NCBI RefSeq assembly: GCF_001620065.1 | Contig: NZ_LQGV01000001.1 | Location: forward strand, 1,240,001-1,304,000 | Length of the DNA stretch: 64,000 nt | Reading direction: 5' to 3' | Source of the DNA: Microbacterium sp. TNHR37B | Lineage (GTDB): Bacteria > Actinomycetota > Actinomycetes > Actinomycetales > Microbacteriaceae | Shown here: positions 18,851 through 27,239 of the stretch, piece after piece | Layout of the letters: each line of letters begins with the position of its first letter | How positions within the stretch are numbered: position 1 is the stretch's first letter | Program-made: the position numbers and the translations under genes | Notes under the pieces: generated by a model | Told to the model about the DNA's origin: nothing | Seen by the model: only the letters and a program-made list of their open reading frames with translations | Databases searched by the model: none

Positions 18851-19735
18851 TCAGTCGCGGCGGCTGAGGAGGTAGTCGTTGAGTCTCGACGTGATCGCGA
18901 CGTCGTGGGACAGCGCCTGTCCGTCCACCGCCGTGATCGGAGCGGCCAGCCGCACGCTGGACAGCAGCCACGCGGCTTCGGCGGCACGGAGGTCGGCTAC
19001 AGGAATCGGCTCGTACGCCGTGTCGTAGCCTTCGCCCCGGATGAAGCCGAAGAGGCTCCGCTGCGTGGTGCCGTGGAGGATGCCGGCGTGGGGCTCGGGC
19101 GTGACGAAGGTGCTCCCCCGGCGCACGACGACCGAGGCGGTCGGGGCTTCGAGAACGTACCCGTCGCTCGTCACGAACACGGCGTCGTCCGCGCCACGGC
19201 GCTTCGCCTCCCGGATCGCGGCCATGTTCACCGCGTACGAGAGGGTTTTCGCGCCGAGGAGGAGCCACGGTGCCCGCGCGGGGACGTCGCTCGCAAAGCC
19301 CCGGTCGAGCGTGGCCACGCGAACACCGGACGTGCGCGCGGTGGCGAAGTCGGCCGCGTCGGCGACCGTCACCCACGCGGTCGGGCCGCTTCCGTGCTCC
19401 ACACCGCGGCTGAGGATCAGTTTGACGACGGCCTCCCCCGGGGCCGCCTGCGCCACGGCGAGTTCGACCGCCTGCCGCCACTGCGCACGGTGAGGACCGG
19501 GCAGCTCGCACAGCTCCGCCGAATGCTCCAGGCGGGCAAGATGTGCATCGACCTCCTGGGCATGACCGCCGATCACCCCGATCGACTCGAACACCCCGTC
19601 GCCGCGCTGGGCGGCAAGATCGCCGACGCTGAGCCCCGGAGCGAGCGGATCGACCTCGGTGAAGGTCTCACGAAAGTCGGTACGTGCGTCGGTCGCCGAC
19701 GCCGGGACCAGGAGAAGTGCAAAGCGCCAGGCCAT
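18851..19735 (-). CDS. Class IV aminotransferase / aminodeoxychorismate lyase-like protein
   Basis: A 294-residue PLP enzyme of fold type IV. LSVGDLAAQRGDGVFESIGVIGG is the entry region with the phosphate-binding Arg, AKTLSYAVNMAAIREAKRRGADDAVFVTSDGYVLEAPTAS holds the Lys that binds PLP and the following Glu region, and ILHGTTQRSL is the C-terminal cofactor loop. Members are PabC-like lyases (folate pathway) or branched-chain/D-amino acid aminotransferases; sequence alone does not separate them. The product may feed folate, which YgfZ uses. Confidence 0.82.
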   Translation of the reverse strand: MAWRFALLLVPASATDARTDFRETFTEVDPLAPGLSVGDLAAQRGDGVFESIGVIGGHAQEVDAHLARLEHSAELCELPGPHRAQWRQAVELAVAQAAPGEAVVKLILSRGVEHGSGPTAWVTVADAADFATARTSGVRVATLDRGFASDVPARAPWLLLGAKTLSYAVNMAAIREAKRRGADDAVFVTSDGYVLEAPTASVVVRRGSTFVTPEPHAGILHGTTQRSLFGFIRGEGYDTAYEPIPVADLRAAEAAWLLSSVRLAAPITAVDGQALSHDVAITSRLNDYLLSRRD

Positions 19736-19994
19736 TCCCCGAGCCTACGCGCCGCGCACGCCGGATTCAGGCTCATCGACCTCTCGGGGCGTCGCCCCCG
19801 GAATAGCCTGCGCGGCCCCTCCGTTACAATGGAACAGCCGGGCCGCAGTAACCCCGGGCTCCAACTTCTGCCGCTGCGAGCGGCCTCGCGCCGAGAGGCG
19901 TTCCTGCGGTCCGGCACTTCTCTTTCCCGCTGCGCACAGGCCCACGGCGTCCCCGCCACCGGCAGCGAGGCCACCGGCACCGAGCCCCCAGCAC
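19736..19994. other. Intergenic region, no confident gene
   Basis: This 259-bp gap lies between the minus-strand aminotransferase and the next minus-strand gene. A TACAAT (19825-19830) resembles a plus-strand -10 element, but no convincing -35 is placed before it. Downstream sequence is GC-rich with short self-complementary stretches (CCGGGCC, GCGAGCGGCC, CGCGCCGAGAGGCG). A small RNA is possible, but I recognise no family. A plus-strand reading frame from 19829 lacks a ribosome site and has unlikely composition. Confidence 0.3.
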
Positions 19995-20633
19995 TCAGGT
20001 CAGCGCATCGCGGCGCCACAGCGCGGCGGCCGCCCCGAGGTCCTCCGCGAACGTCGTCAGCCGGAGCGCGCGGGCGGTGAATGCCGTCGCGCGGTCGGGC
20101 TCGGTGTGGTCATGATCATCCGCCAGGTCGGCGGCGCCGGCCGCCTCGACGCGGCAGAACGAGGCGGCGCGCTCCAGGGCGACGGCGAAATCCCCGCTGA
20201 AGACACCGCGCAGGATCTCGTCGCTCAACGAGACGAGTTCATCCGGCCCTGCGGGCGTGGGGGCACCGGCCACCACGTCATCGGCCGACGCGAGCCGCGC
20301 CCGGCCCCGCTCGTAGAGCAGGGCGGCGGTACGCGCATCGTCGTGGACCATGAGCTGGAGCAGGTAGATCCGCCACAGCGTTCCCGGCAACGACTTGGCC
20401 GGCGAGCGCGACCAGAGCTCCGCGATCGTGTCGATCCCGTGCTGATCCGTGAAGCTCACGAGCCGGTCCACCGCGCCGTCGGCCGGCTGCTCCCGGACGC
20501 GCGACAACAACGCCACCGCCGTGGCGTGGGCGACGCGCGACACCTCGGCCGGGTCCTCGGCGCTGAAGAGGCGGTCGAGCATCTCGGCGGGGCGGCGGAC
20601 GGGCTTGTGGAACGAACGCGGGTCGTCAGACAT
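19995..20633 (-). CDS. Conserved hypothetical protein
   Basis: A 212-residue soluble, helix-rich protein beginning MSDDPRSFHKPVRRPAEMLDRLFSAEDPAEV. No signal peptide, membrane helix or catalytic motif is visible. The middle (LWRIYLLQLMVHDDARTAALLYERGRARL) and the Ala/Leu-rich C-terminus suggest a repeat-like helical bundle. It starts 47 bp after the rskA stop on the same strand and may be the last gene of the dipZ-sigK-rskA transcript. I do not recognise the family. Confidence 0.7.
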   Translation of the reverse strand: MSDDPRSFHKPVRRPAEMLDRLFSAEDPAEVSRVAHATAVALLSRVREQPADGAVDRLVSFTDQHGIDTIAELWSRSPAKSLPGTLWRIYLLQLMVHDDARTAALLYERGRARLASADDVVAGAPTPAGPDELVSLSDEILRGVFSGDFAVALERAASFCRVEAAGAADLADDHDHTEPDRATAFTARALRLTTFAEDLGAAAALWRRDALT

Positions 20634-20680
20634 CGCGTTCCAGGGTACCGGGGGGCGAGAGCCCGGGCTCCGCGGGCCGG

Positions 20681-21568
20681 TCAGCTGGTCTCGGACGGGA
20701 CCGCGACGATGGGGTCGGTGGTCGGCTTGCCGTCGGGAGATCCGCCGCGCTGCTCCACGGTCACGGCGATGGTGTCGCCCGGCTTCATCGAGCCCACGAG
20801 CTGCGCCGTGGCCTCGCCATCACTCGCATCGAAGGTGCCCGCGGCGATCGGGGTGTCGTCTCGGACGAACCAGAGTTCGAACGTGCGGTCGTCGGCGATC
20901 TCGGGCATCCCCTTCGCCACGAACACGGCCTCGCCCAGCGACTCCGACCAATGGAGCGACGCCTGTCCGTCCTCGCCCATCTGCGTCGTCACCGACTGGG
21001 CGTCGGGCTGGGACTCGATCTGTGCGAGGAGCTGGACGGCCGGAGGCGTGCGGAGCGAGTCGGAGATCGCCCCGACGCCCCACCCGATTCCGACCAGGAG
21101 CGCGACCGACGCGACGAGAGCGAACAGTCCACGGGTCCAGTTGCGACGCTGGATCGCCTGCACCACCTCGGTGGGAGGAGCGGCATCCACCGGCGGCACG
21201 TCCCCGGACGGCGCATCCGAGGCGGCAGGCTCGGCGAGAGAGGCCGACGACGCGCCCCGATCGAGAGCGACCGTGTCGTCGGCAACGGTGGATGGGTCGC
21301 GCGGCGGAGCGTCGTCGACGACCGAAGCCTCGGGCGCCTCGGCGGCACCACCGCGGATCTGCGACAACAGCCGCGATCGCACGTTCAGCGGCGGGGCAAC
21401 CGGGGTCACGCTGTCGCCCAGCGCTCCGACAGTGTCCAGATCGAGGCGGACGATCTCCTGCCATTCCGGGTGGGCGACCAGTGCGTCCTGATAGCGACGT
21501 TCGTCATCGGGAGACAGCGCGCCGAGGGCATGGCCTGCGGAGAGCGCGGCGAATTCCTGCTCGTTCAT
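20681..21568 (-). CDS. rskA: Anti-sigma-K factor RskA
   Basis: A 295-residue single-pass membrane protein. The cytoplasmic N-terminus has the anti-sigma layout FAALSAGHALGALSPDDERRYQDALVAHPEWQ. A long Pro/Ala/Asp-rich linker leads to one membrane helix (LFALVASVALLVGIGWGVG), and the outer domain (ASLHWSESLGEAVFVAKGMPEI, FELWFVRDDTPIAAGTF) is the RskA extracellular fold. In mycobacteria RskA is cleaved by regulated proteolysis to free SigK under redox change. Its ATG overlaps the sigK stop by 4 bp. Confidence 0.92.
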   Translation of the reverse strand: MNEQEFAALSAGHALGALSPDDERRYQDALVAHPEWQEIVRLDLDTVGALGDSVTPVAPPLNVRSRLLSQIRGGAAEAPEASVVDDAPPRDPSTVADDTVALDRGASSASLAEPAASDAPSGDVPPVDAAPPTEVVQAIQRRNWTRGLFALVASVALLVGIGWGVGAISDSLRTPPAVQLLAQIESQPDAQSVTTQMGEDGQASLHWSESLGEAVFVAKGMPEIADDRTFELWFVRDDTPIAAGTFDASDGEATAQLVGSMKPGDTIAVTVEQRGGSPDGKPTTDPIVAVPSETS

Positions 21569-22164
21569 ACGGCCACCCCCAATTCGGTGCGTAGGCGCGA
21601 CAGGCCGTCGCGCATTCTCGTCTTGATCGTTCCCAGCGGCGTTCCGCTCAGCGCGGCGATCTCGCTTTGAGAGTAGCCGCCGAAGTACGCCAGAGTCAGT
21701 GCTTCACGCTGTGCTTCGGGGAGCGCTTCGAGGGCCCGCGCCACGCGCCTGCTCTCGATCCGCAACTCGACCTGTTCTTCGACGGCGACGGCCGGGGTGT
21801 TCAGTTCCCGCATGCCGGCGCGGACGTCTCGTTCTCCGGCTGCCTGCGCAGACCGGACCCGGTCGACGGCCCGTCGGTGTGCGATCGTGAGGACCCACGA
21901 CCTTCCCTGTCCTCTATTCGGAGCGAACGAGCCAGCGGATTGCCAGATCTCGAGGAAGACCTCCTGGAGGACCTCTTCGCTCTGGGCGCGGTCGACCAGC
22001 ACGCGCAGGATCAGGCCGAACACGCGGGACGACATCATGTCGTAGAGCGTCCCGAAGGCGGTGTCGTCACCGGCGGCGATACGCATCAGAAGCTCCGCGA
22101 CGCGATCGGCGCTGTCGCCGTCCTCGCCCACTTCCACACCGTCGATGACCATCTCGACAAGCAT
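21565..22164 (-). CDS. sigK: ECF RNA polymerase sigma factor SigK
   Basis: A 199-residue ECF sigma factor. Region 2 has AFGTLYDMMSSRVFGLILRVL and EEVLQEVFLEIWQSAGSF, followed by WVLTIAHRRAVDRVRS. Region 4 has ALEALPEAQREALTLAYFGGYSQSEIAALSGTPLGTIKTRMRDGLSRLR. A GGGAG ribosome site fits the ATG at 22164. Only 33 bp separate it from the dipZ stop, and I see no promoter in that gap, so it is probably transcribed with dipZ. In Mycobacterium SigK drives mpt70, mpt83 and dipZ, the same kinds of gene as here. Confidence 0.92.
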   Translation of the reverse strand: MLVEMVIDGVEVGEDGDSADRVAELLMRIAAGDDTAFGTLYDMMSSRVFGLILRVLVDRAQSEEVLQEVFLEIWQSAGSFAPNRGQGRSWVLTIAHRRAVDRVRSAQAAGERDVRAGMRELNTPAVAVEEQVELRIESRRVARALEALPEAQREALTLAYFGGYSQSEIAALSGTPLGTIKTRMRDGLSRLRTELGVAV

Positions 22165-22197
22165 GCACCATCTCCCGCTTCATCGTCGTATCCCCGA

Positions 22198-23913
22198 TCA
22201 CCCGAAGGTGAAGGAGTAGGCCTCCACGCCCTTCGGCACCTCGAGCGTGATCGTTCCCTGCCGAGCTTCTCCGCGCTCGATCACGGCGTAGGAGCGGGGC
22301 GTGCCTCCCACGTCGATCGAGGACTTCTTCCCGTCCACATCCACCTGGATCGTGCCCTGGCCGGCCGCGACGATCCGCACTTCGGAGGCGCGGTAGGTCA
22401 GCACGATCCGTCCGGTGTCGGCGGCGGGGGTGACGAACTGCGTCTGCACGTTCCACGCGCCGTCGAGGGCGAAGGTGTCGGCGGCCTGATCGGCGGGGGC
22501 CGTGAACTGTCCCTCGCCCGCGCGGTATTGACCGGGGCCGGCGAAGTTGACGTCCTTCGACGACCCGAGGAAGGTCTCCGGCGTCGTCGATCCCAGCTCG
22601 GGGGTCTCATCGGTGACGTTGGTGGCCGCGGGGAGGCTCACCGACGGGTTCGCATCGGTCAGCAGCTCGCGGATCATCTTCTCGGTCGCGGCGTAGTTCC
22701 CCTCGCCGAACGCGATGTGGCGCACCGTGCCCTGCGCATCGATCAGGTAGTGCGCGGGCCAATACCGGTTGCGGTAGTTGGTCCAGGTGGCGAGGTTGTT
22801 GTCGAGGGCCACCGGGTAGGTGATCCCGAAGTCGCGCGCGCCGGCCTCGACGTTGGCCGCGTCCTTCTCGAACGCGTATTCGGGAGAGTGGATGCCGATC
22901 ACCTCGAGCCCCGCATCGCGGTAGGCCTTGTCCCACGCCACGACGTGAGGGATCGACCGCTGGCAGTTGATGCAGGAGTACGCCCAGAAGTCGATCAGCA
23001 CGACCTTGCCCCGCAGTTCCTTCAGGTCGATCGCCTCACCGCCGGGGGTGTTGAGCCACTTCTCGATGCCCTTGATCGATGGTGCCGTCCCGCAGGACTC
23101 CAACTGGTCGGCGCCGTTGGTGCACTTGTCGAGGTCGCGGTTCTCGTCGGTGACGAGGCCGCCGAGACCGAGCGCCCGGGCGGCCTGGTCGTTGTCGGTG
23201 AGGTCGCGCTGCAGTTGCGCCGTGTAATCCGGGACGAGCCGCTGGAGCGCCTGCGGCACGTTGAACGCGAGTCCCACCGCGAGGGCGAGCATCGCCACGC
23301 CCGCCGCGATCCGCAAGCCCCGCTCACGGCTCCGGAACGCACGGATGCGCTCGACGAGACCGCGCCCGGCGAGGGCGAACACGAGTAGCGGGATGGCGAC
23401 GCCGATGGCGAACGACGCCGTGAGAAGCACCGTGTCGACACCGATGCGCCCCGTCGCGCCGGCCACGATGATGGCGGCGAGGACGGGCCCTGCACACGGC
23501 ACGAACACCGCGCCGAGAGCGAGACCGACGCCGAACCCGCTCCCCCGGTTCTGCACCTCACGTCGGGGCAGCCACTGGAAGGGCTTCTCGAGGAGCTGTT
23601 CGAACCGCGGGATCAGCAGGCCGACACCGATGAGGATCAGCACGGCAATGCCCACCCACCGGATCACGTCCTGCGGAAGGTTCAGCAGGCCCAGCACCAG
23701 CGAGCCGACGAGCGTCACCAGGGTGAAGCTGATGACGAGCCCGAGGATCACGAGGTAAGGACGACTGCGCCGAGCCGGCTTGGTCTTCGCGTCGCCCTCG
23801 AAGCGCGCGGACTGCGCCCCTCCGGTGAGGAAGATGACCGGCAGCACCGGCAGGATGCACGGCGATATGCCGGTGATGAGCCCGCCCAGCAGGCCGATGA
23901 TGATCAGGTCCAT
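22198..23913 (-). CDS. dipZ: DipZ: CcdA-type membrane domain fused to thioredoxin-like domain
   Basis: A 571-residue redox protein. Residues about 1-250 are a CcdA/DsbD-type membrane domain with the paired cysteine motifs SPCILPVLP and VPCAGPVLA that carry electrons across the membrane. Residues about 290-430 are a TlpA/AhpC-like thioredoxin domain outside the membrane with the active site CINC in YSCINCQRSIPHV. The last 120 residues are a carbohydrate-binding-like beta domain typical of DipZ. Start ATG 23913. Divergent from the fasciclin lipoprotein; a SigK-like promoter faces it. Confidence 0.93.
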   Translation of the reverse strand: MDLIIIGLLGGLITGISPCILPVLPVIFLTGGAQSARFEGDAKTKPARRSRPYLVILGLVISFTLVTLVGSLVLGLLNLPQDVIRWVGIAVLILIGVGLLIPRFEQLLEKPFQWLPRREVQNRGSGFGVGLALGAVFVPCAGPVLAAIIVAGATGRIGVDTVLLTASFAIGVAIPLLVFALAGRGLVERIRAFRSRERGLRIAAGVAMLALAVGLAFNVPQALQRLVPDYTAQLQRDLTDNDQAARALGLGGLVTDENRDLDKCTNGADQLESCGTAPSIKGIEKWLNTPGGEAIDLKELRGKVVLIDFWAYSCINCQRSIPHVVAWDKAYRDAGLEVIGIHSPEYAFEKDAANVEAGARDFGITYPVALDNNLATWTNYRNRYWPAHYLIDAQGTVRHIAFGEGNYAATEKMIRELLTDANPSVSLPAATNVTDETPELGSTTPETFLGSSKDVNFAGPGQYRAGEGQFTAPADQAADTFALDGAWNVQTQFVTPAADTGRIVLTYRASEVRIVAAGQGTIQVDVDGKKSSIDVGGTPRSYAVIERGEARQGTITLEVPKGVEAYSFTFG

Positions 23914-23936
23914 GACGCTCCCTCGGTGTTGAGAGC

Positions 23937-23964
23937 CATTCGGCGGGCGCGGCGAATCGGATTG
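23937..23964 (-). promoter_or_regulatory. SigK-type promoter for dipZ-sigK-rskA
   Basis: On the minus strand CAATCC (-35) and CGAATG (-10) are separated by 16 bp. Both hexamers match the mycobacterial SigK consensus CCATCC-N16/17-CGAATA in 5 of 6 positions. It lies 24 bp before the dipZ ATG and would make the sigK operon self-activating. Confidence 0.6.
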
Positions 23965-24082
23965 GCCCGGGCACGTTCGGGGTGGCGGCTCGCTGACCGG
24001 CGAGGGCGACACACGGAGGGCCCGCGAAGAGGGGGGAAACGCGGCGTTGATCCGCCGCGCGGAACTCTTCTGGAATTTTCTC

Positions 24083-24110
24083 CCATCCGATCCCGACACG
24101 ACTCCGAAGA
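24083..24110 (+). promoter_or_regulatory. SigK-type promoter for the fasciclin lipoprotein
   Basis: CCATCC (24083-24088) and CGAAGA (24105-24110) are separated by 16 bp. The -35 element is a perfect match to the mycobacterial SigK consensus and the -10 element matches CGAATA in 5 of 6 positions. It ends 59 bp before the gene start. The mirrored promoter for dipZ lies about 120 bp away. Confidence 0.7.
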
Positions 24111-24169
24111 ACTGCCAAAGCCGCCGACGGAGCGCGGCACGACAGCACACAACGAGGAATGGAGCCATC

Positions 24170-24832
24170 ATGCTCAGCACCAAGAAGAAGCTCGGCAGCG
24201 CACTCGCCCTGACCATCGCCGGCATGTTCGCGTTGGCCGGTTGTTCGATGGGTAGCACCACCGCTGCACCGTCCGAGAGCTCGATGGCGCCGCAGCCGTC
24301 GATGAGCGAGTCGGCGCCGGCCATGGACCCCGCCGCCAACCTGGTCGGATCGGGCTGCGCCGCCTACGCCGAGCAGGTCCCCGACGGCCCCGGCTCGGTC
24401 CAGGGCATGTCGCAGGACCCCGTCGCCGTCGCGGCGTCGAACAACCCGCTGCTGAAGACGCTCGTTGCGGCGGTCAGCGGTCAGCTCAACCCCGACGTGA
24501 ACCTCGTCGACACCCTGAATGGCAGCGAGTTCACCGTCTTCGCCCCGGTGGACGAGGCGTTCGGCAAGCTCGACGCCGACACGATCGAGAAGCTGAAGAC
24601 CGACAGCGACATGCTGACCTCGATCCTCACGTACCACGTGGTTCCCGGCCAGATCGAGCCCGACGCCATCGACGGCACCCACACGACCGTCAACGGCGCC
24701 GACCTCACGGTAACCGGATCCGGTGACGACATCATGGTCAACGACGACGCCAAGGTGATCTGCGGCGGCGTCCAGACCGCCAACGCCACCGTCTACCTGA
24801 TCGACTCGGTGCTCCTCCCCCCGGCCGAGTGA
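24170..24832 (+). CDS. Fasciclin-domain lipoprotein (MPT83/MPT70-like)
   Basis: A 220-residue secreted lipoprotein from ATG 24170 (GAGG upstream). The signal peptide ends in LAGC (Cys about residue 25), then a Ser/Pro/Met linker, then one fasciclin domain (about residues 75-220) with [21 protein letters not shown] and [10 protein letters not shown]. Mycobacterial MPB83/MPB70 share this form and are the main SigK targets. The partner site and role at the cell surface are unknown. Divergent from dipZ, with a SigK-like promoter upstream. Confidence 0.92.
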   Translation: MLSTKKKLGSALALTIAGMFALAGCSMGSTTAAPSESSMAPQPSMSESAPAMDPAANLVGSGCAAYAEQVPDGPGSVQGMSQDPVAVAASNNPLLKTLVAAVSGQLNPDVNLVDTLNGSEFTVFAPVDEAFGKLDADTIEKLKTDSDMLTSILTYHVVPGQIEPDAIDGTHTTVNGADLTVTGSGDDIMVNDDAKVICGGVQTANATVYLIDSVLLPPAE

Positions 24833-24873
24833 TCACGACTCCAGCGAGGGAGCGGTACCCACGCTGAGAGGGC

Positions 24874-24911
24874 CCGCCGCCGCCGGATGCTTCGCGCTCC
24901 GGCGGCGGCGG
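24874..24911 (+). terminator. Strong hairpin after the fasciclin gene
   Basis: A perfect 13-bp stem CCGCCGCCGCCGG (24874-24886) and CCGGCGGCGGCGG (24899-24911) with a 12-nt loop, followed by TTT. It lies 42 bp after the stop codon and is a good intrinsic terminator candidate. Confidence 0.8.
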
Positions 24912-25053
24912 TTTGCCGTGAGCGGGGGGCGCAGGGTGGCGTGCGCGTCGCCGGGGCCGGTCGTTCATGCCGCCGCCGTACGAGCGGGGCGGCGAACGCA
25001 CCTCCGTCGCGAGGGGGAGATCGATCGGCCGAGCCGCGGCGCGCGTACGGGGC

Positions 25054-25078
25054 CGCGTCCTAGGTAGGCTAGGACGCG
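25054..25078 (+). other. Hairpin directly before the tRNA-Lys
   Basis: CGCGTCCTA (25054-25062) and TAGGACGCG (25070-25078) form a perfect 9-bp stem with a 7-nt loop, ending one base before the tRNA. It could be a processing signal or overlap the tRNA promoter. Confidence 0.5.
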
Positions 25079-25079
25079 A

Positions 25080-25152
25080 GGGCCTCTAGCTCAGTCGGTA
25101 GAGCATCGGACTTTTAATCCGCGGGTCGTGGGTTCGAGCCCCACGGGGCCCA
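25080..25152 (+). tRNA. tRNA-Lys (anticodon TTT)
   Basis: A 73-nt cloverleaf without encoded CCA. The acceptor arms GGGCCTC and GGGGCCC pair (one T-G wobble), and the D arm (TAGCTCAGTCGGTAGAGCA), anticodon loop CTTTTAA with anticodon TTT, and T arm (GTGGGTTCGAGCCCCAC) are all clear. It is the insertion site of the element to its right; the recombinase gene reads antisense into it. Confidence 0.97.
25091..25152. other. Candidate left attachment site (attL) within tRNA-Lys
   Basis: The last 21 codons of the serine recombinase are antisense to the tRNA and read GPVGLEPTTRGLKVRC, the typical antisense translation of a tRNA 3' half. A crossover within this stretch would rebuild the tRNA and give the recombinase a host-derived tail. 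The exact core is not visible without the right end. Confidence 0.5.
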
Positions 25153-26812
25153 CCCCGCGCACAAGGCTCGAACCCTTGCCAATGGAATCGTTGGCTGGGG
25201 TTCGGGCCTTGTCGCCGTTCTGGGTCCAGTTGAGTGCGTTGGCGTTGACCTCGGGGTCAAGGAGCATCTCGAAGGGCCGGTTGTTCTCGACGCGGAGTTC
25301 GTTGTCTTCGTCGATGTAGACCTTGGTGAAGAAGGCTTGGTTGCACAGGCGCCGGTTGGCGTCGTCGCACCGTTGGTAGATGTCGGCGCAGTTGGCCAGG
25401 AGTCCGAGGGCGTCGTCGAGGTGGGCGCGGGCGTCGGCGTAGTCGCCGTGGTGGGCGTCGATACGCCGGTTGAGGCGGTCGAGTTCGCCGAGGATGCGGT
25501 CTTGTTCTCGTTTGAGGACGGGCAGCGGGATGGCGTCGGCGTAGTGGGCTTGCATGAGCCGGTCTTGTTCGTGTTCGAGCCGGTCTCGGTGAGTGGTGAG
25601 GCGTTCGAGTTCGTCGGTCTCGGCGGCCATGAGTCGGTCGAACTCGTGGTGGAGCATCCCGGAGAGGGCGTCGCGCTGGGCGGGGCTGATCTGTACGCGG
25701 GTGTAGTAGTCCTCGATCAGCTTCTCGACGTCTTCGATCAGGATCGCTCCGCGGGTGCAGTCGGTGCGTTTGGAGTGCCGGCCGGAGCACACGAAGTAGC
25801 AGTAGACGTTGCCGTGTCGGTTCTTGGCGTTGGAGACGATCAGCCGGGACCCGCATTGTCCGCAGTGGATGGTGCCTTTGAGGTAGTGGTCGTGGACCTG
25901 GGTGGCTTCGGCGGCGGTCTTGTGAGCGGTGAGCACGGACTGGACCTGGTACCAGACCTCGGGTGGGACGAGGGCACGGTGGGTGCCCTTGTAGCGGGTG
26001 CCGCGGTAGACGACATCGCCCTTGTAGTAGGGGTTGGTCAGCAGGCGATGTACCGAGGAGACCGCCAGCGGCTTCGATGGCCGCTTCGGGGTGGGCAGGC
26101 TGACCAGTCCGCGGGAAGTGAGTTCGTCGTGGAGCTGGCTGACGGTCCAGTTCCCCGAGGCGTAGGCCTTGAACGCCCACTCGATCAGGGGCGCTCGCTC
26201 GGGGTCGAGTTCGACGGTGCGGACCTCGCGGCCTTGGTCGTCGCGGGTGCGGACGTTGAGGTAGCCGATGGGGGCCTTGCCGAGGGTGCCACCGCTGATG
26301 GCCTTCTGGGTCATGCCCTTGGTGACCTCGGTGGCGAGGTTGCGGGAGTAGAACTCCGCGATGGTGGACATGATGCCGTGCAGCAGCATCCCGCTCGGGG
26401 TCTCGTCGATGTTCTCCGTGGCCGAGACGAGCATGACCCCGGCCTGTTGGAGGGCGAGGTGGATGGTCACGTCGTCGGCGCGGTTGCGGGCGAGCCGGTC
26501 GACCTTGTGGACGATGCAGTAGGCGACCTTGTTGGTCTTGACGTACTGGATCATCCGCATCAGGTCGGGCCGGTCGGCGGACTTGGCCGAGGCTCCGGCG
26601 TCGACGAACTCCTCCACGATCGCCGCGCCGAGCTGGTCGGCTTTGCGGCGCACCGCGTCGCGTTGCGCGGGGATGGAGAAGCCTTCGTCGGTGCCGCCCT
26701 TGGAAGCCTGTTCACGGGTGGAGACCCGCAGGTAGGAGATCGCGACAGCGGTGCTGATGGGCGGGTCGATCAGGCTGGCGGCTGGATCGGTAGCAGTCGT
26801 AGTGGTGGTCAT
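25091..26812 (-). CDS. Large serine recombinase (integrase)
   Basis: A 573-residue recombinase. The N-terminal catalytic domain (about residues 20-170) has YLRVSTREQAS with the catalytic Ser, and KVDRLARNRADD. The recombinase domain follows (about 190-300, GKAPIGYLNVRTRD, LTNPYYKGDVVYRGTRYKG). A zinc ribbon (CGQCGSRL, YFVCSGRHSKRTDC) and a coiled coil (about 430-500) complete the large-serine layout. It probably integrates and excises the element. The start is set at ATG 26812; longer upstream forms lack a sensible N-terminus. The C-terminal tail is encoded antisense to tRNA-Lys. Confidence 0.92.
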   Translation of the reverse strand: MTTTTTATDPAASLIDPPISTAVAISYLRVSTREQASKGGTDEGFSIPAQRDAVRRKADQLGAAIVEEFVDAGASAKSADRPDLMRMIQYVKTNKVAYCIVHKVDRLARNRADDVTIHLALQQAGVMLVSATENIDETPSGMLLHGIMSTIAEFYSRNLATEVTKGMTQKAISGGTLGKAPIGYLNVRTRDDQGREVRTVELDPERAPLIEWAFKAYASGNWTVSQLHDELTSRGLVSLPTPKRPSKPLAVSSVHRLLTNPYYKGDVVYRGTRYKGTHRALVPPEVWYQVQSVLTAHKTAAEATQVHDHYLKGTIHCGQCGSRLIVSNAKNRHGNVYCYFVCSGRHSKRTDCTRGAILIEDVEKLIEDYYTRVQISPAQRDALSGMLHHEFDRLMAAETDELERLTTHRDRLEHEQDRLMQAHYADAIPLPVLKREQDRILGELDRLNRRIDAHHGDYADARAHLDDALGLLANCADIYQRCDDANRRLCNQAFFTKVYIDEDNELRVENNRPFEMLLDPEVNANALNWTQNGDKARTPANDSIGKGSSLVRGVGPVGLEPTTRGLKVRCSTD

Positions 26813-26996
26813 CGGGTCCTTGCCTCTCACGCGATTCGACCCTCGCGCCCCAGACGCCTGGGAGGAGATGTTGATCGTGAGAGCAGCCATCGGTGTGGCT
26901 GTAGGACGAGACCCGACCGGGTCACGGTGCGTGTTGCCCACCCGTGCGGGTGAGGTTTGGGACCACAACACCCCGCGTACGCGAGGCTTGCTGGTG

Positions 26997-27239
26997 TCAT
27001 TCTACCAACGGGCCTGCGACACTCGCCGCTGAGCGGAGGGCTGCGGCTGGGTCGCGGTAGGTCTCCGGTGGTTCGGCGGCGCGGCGGTCGGCGCGGCTGC
27101 GGCCGGTCTCCTGCAAGGTCAGCCGGATCAGCACCTCGGCGAGCTTGTGCAGGTCGGCTTGGTCCCGGTGCACGGCCCGGACGGAGAAGGAGCGGTCTTC
27201 GTAGCGGCGCCGGTCGGTCTTCTTCACGTAGCCGCCCAT
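26997..27239 (-). CDS. Small element-encoded protein, unknown
   Basis: An 80-residue basic protein starting MGGYVKKTDRRRYEDRSFSVRAVHRD. The sequence DQADLHKLAEVLIRLTLQETGRSRADRRA suggests a helical segment. No known domain. Its ATG overlaps the end of the DUF4913 gene, and it is the last gene of the ssb unit, upstream of the recombinase. In related elements a small ORF at this place is common; function unknown. Confidence 0.65.
   Translation of the reverse strand: MGGYVKKTDRRRYEDRSFSVRAVHRDQADLHKLAEVLIRLTLQETGRSRADRRAAEPPETYRDPAAALRSAASVAGPLVE

Noticed and set aside
19829..20080. Plus-strand frame beginning MEQPGRSNPG
   Set aside because: No ribosome site, Arg/Ala/Pro-rich composition, and it runs over the end of a better minus-strand gene.
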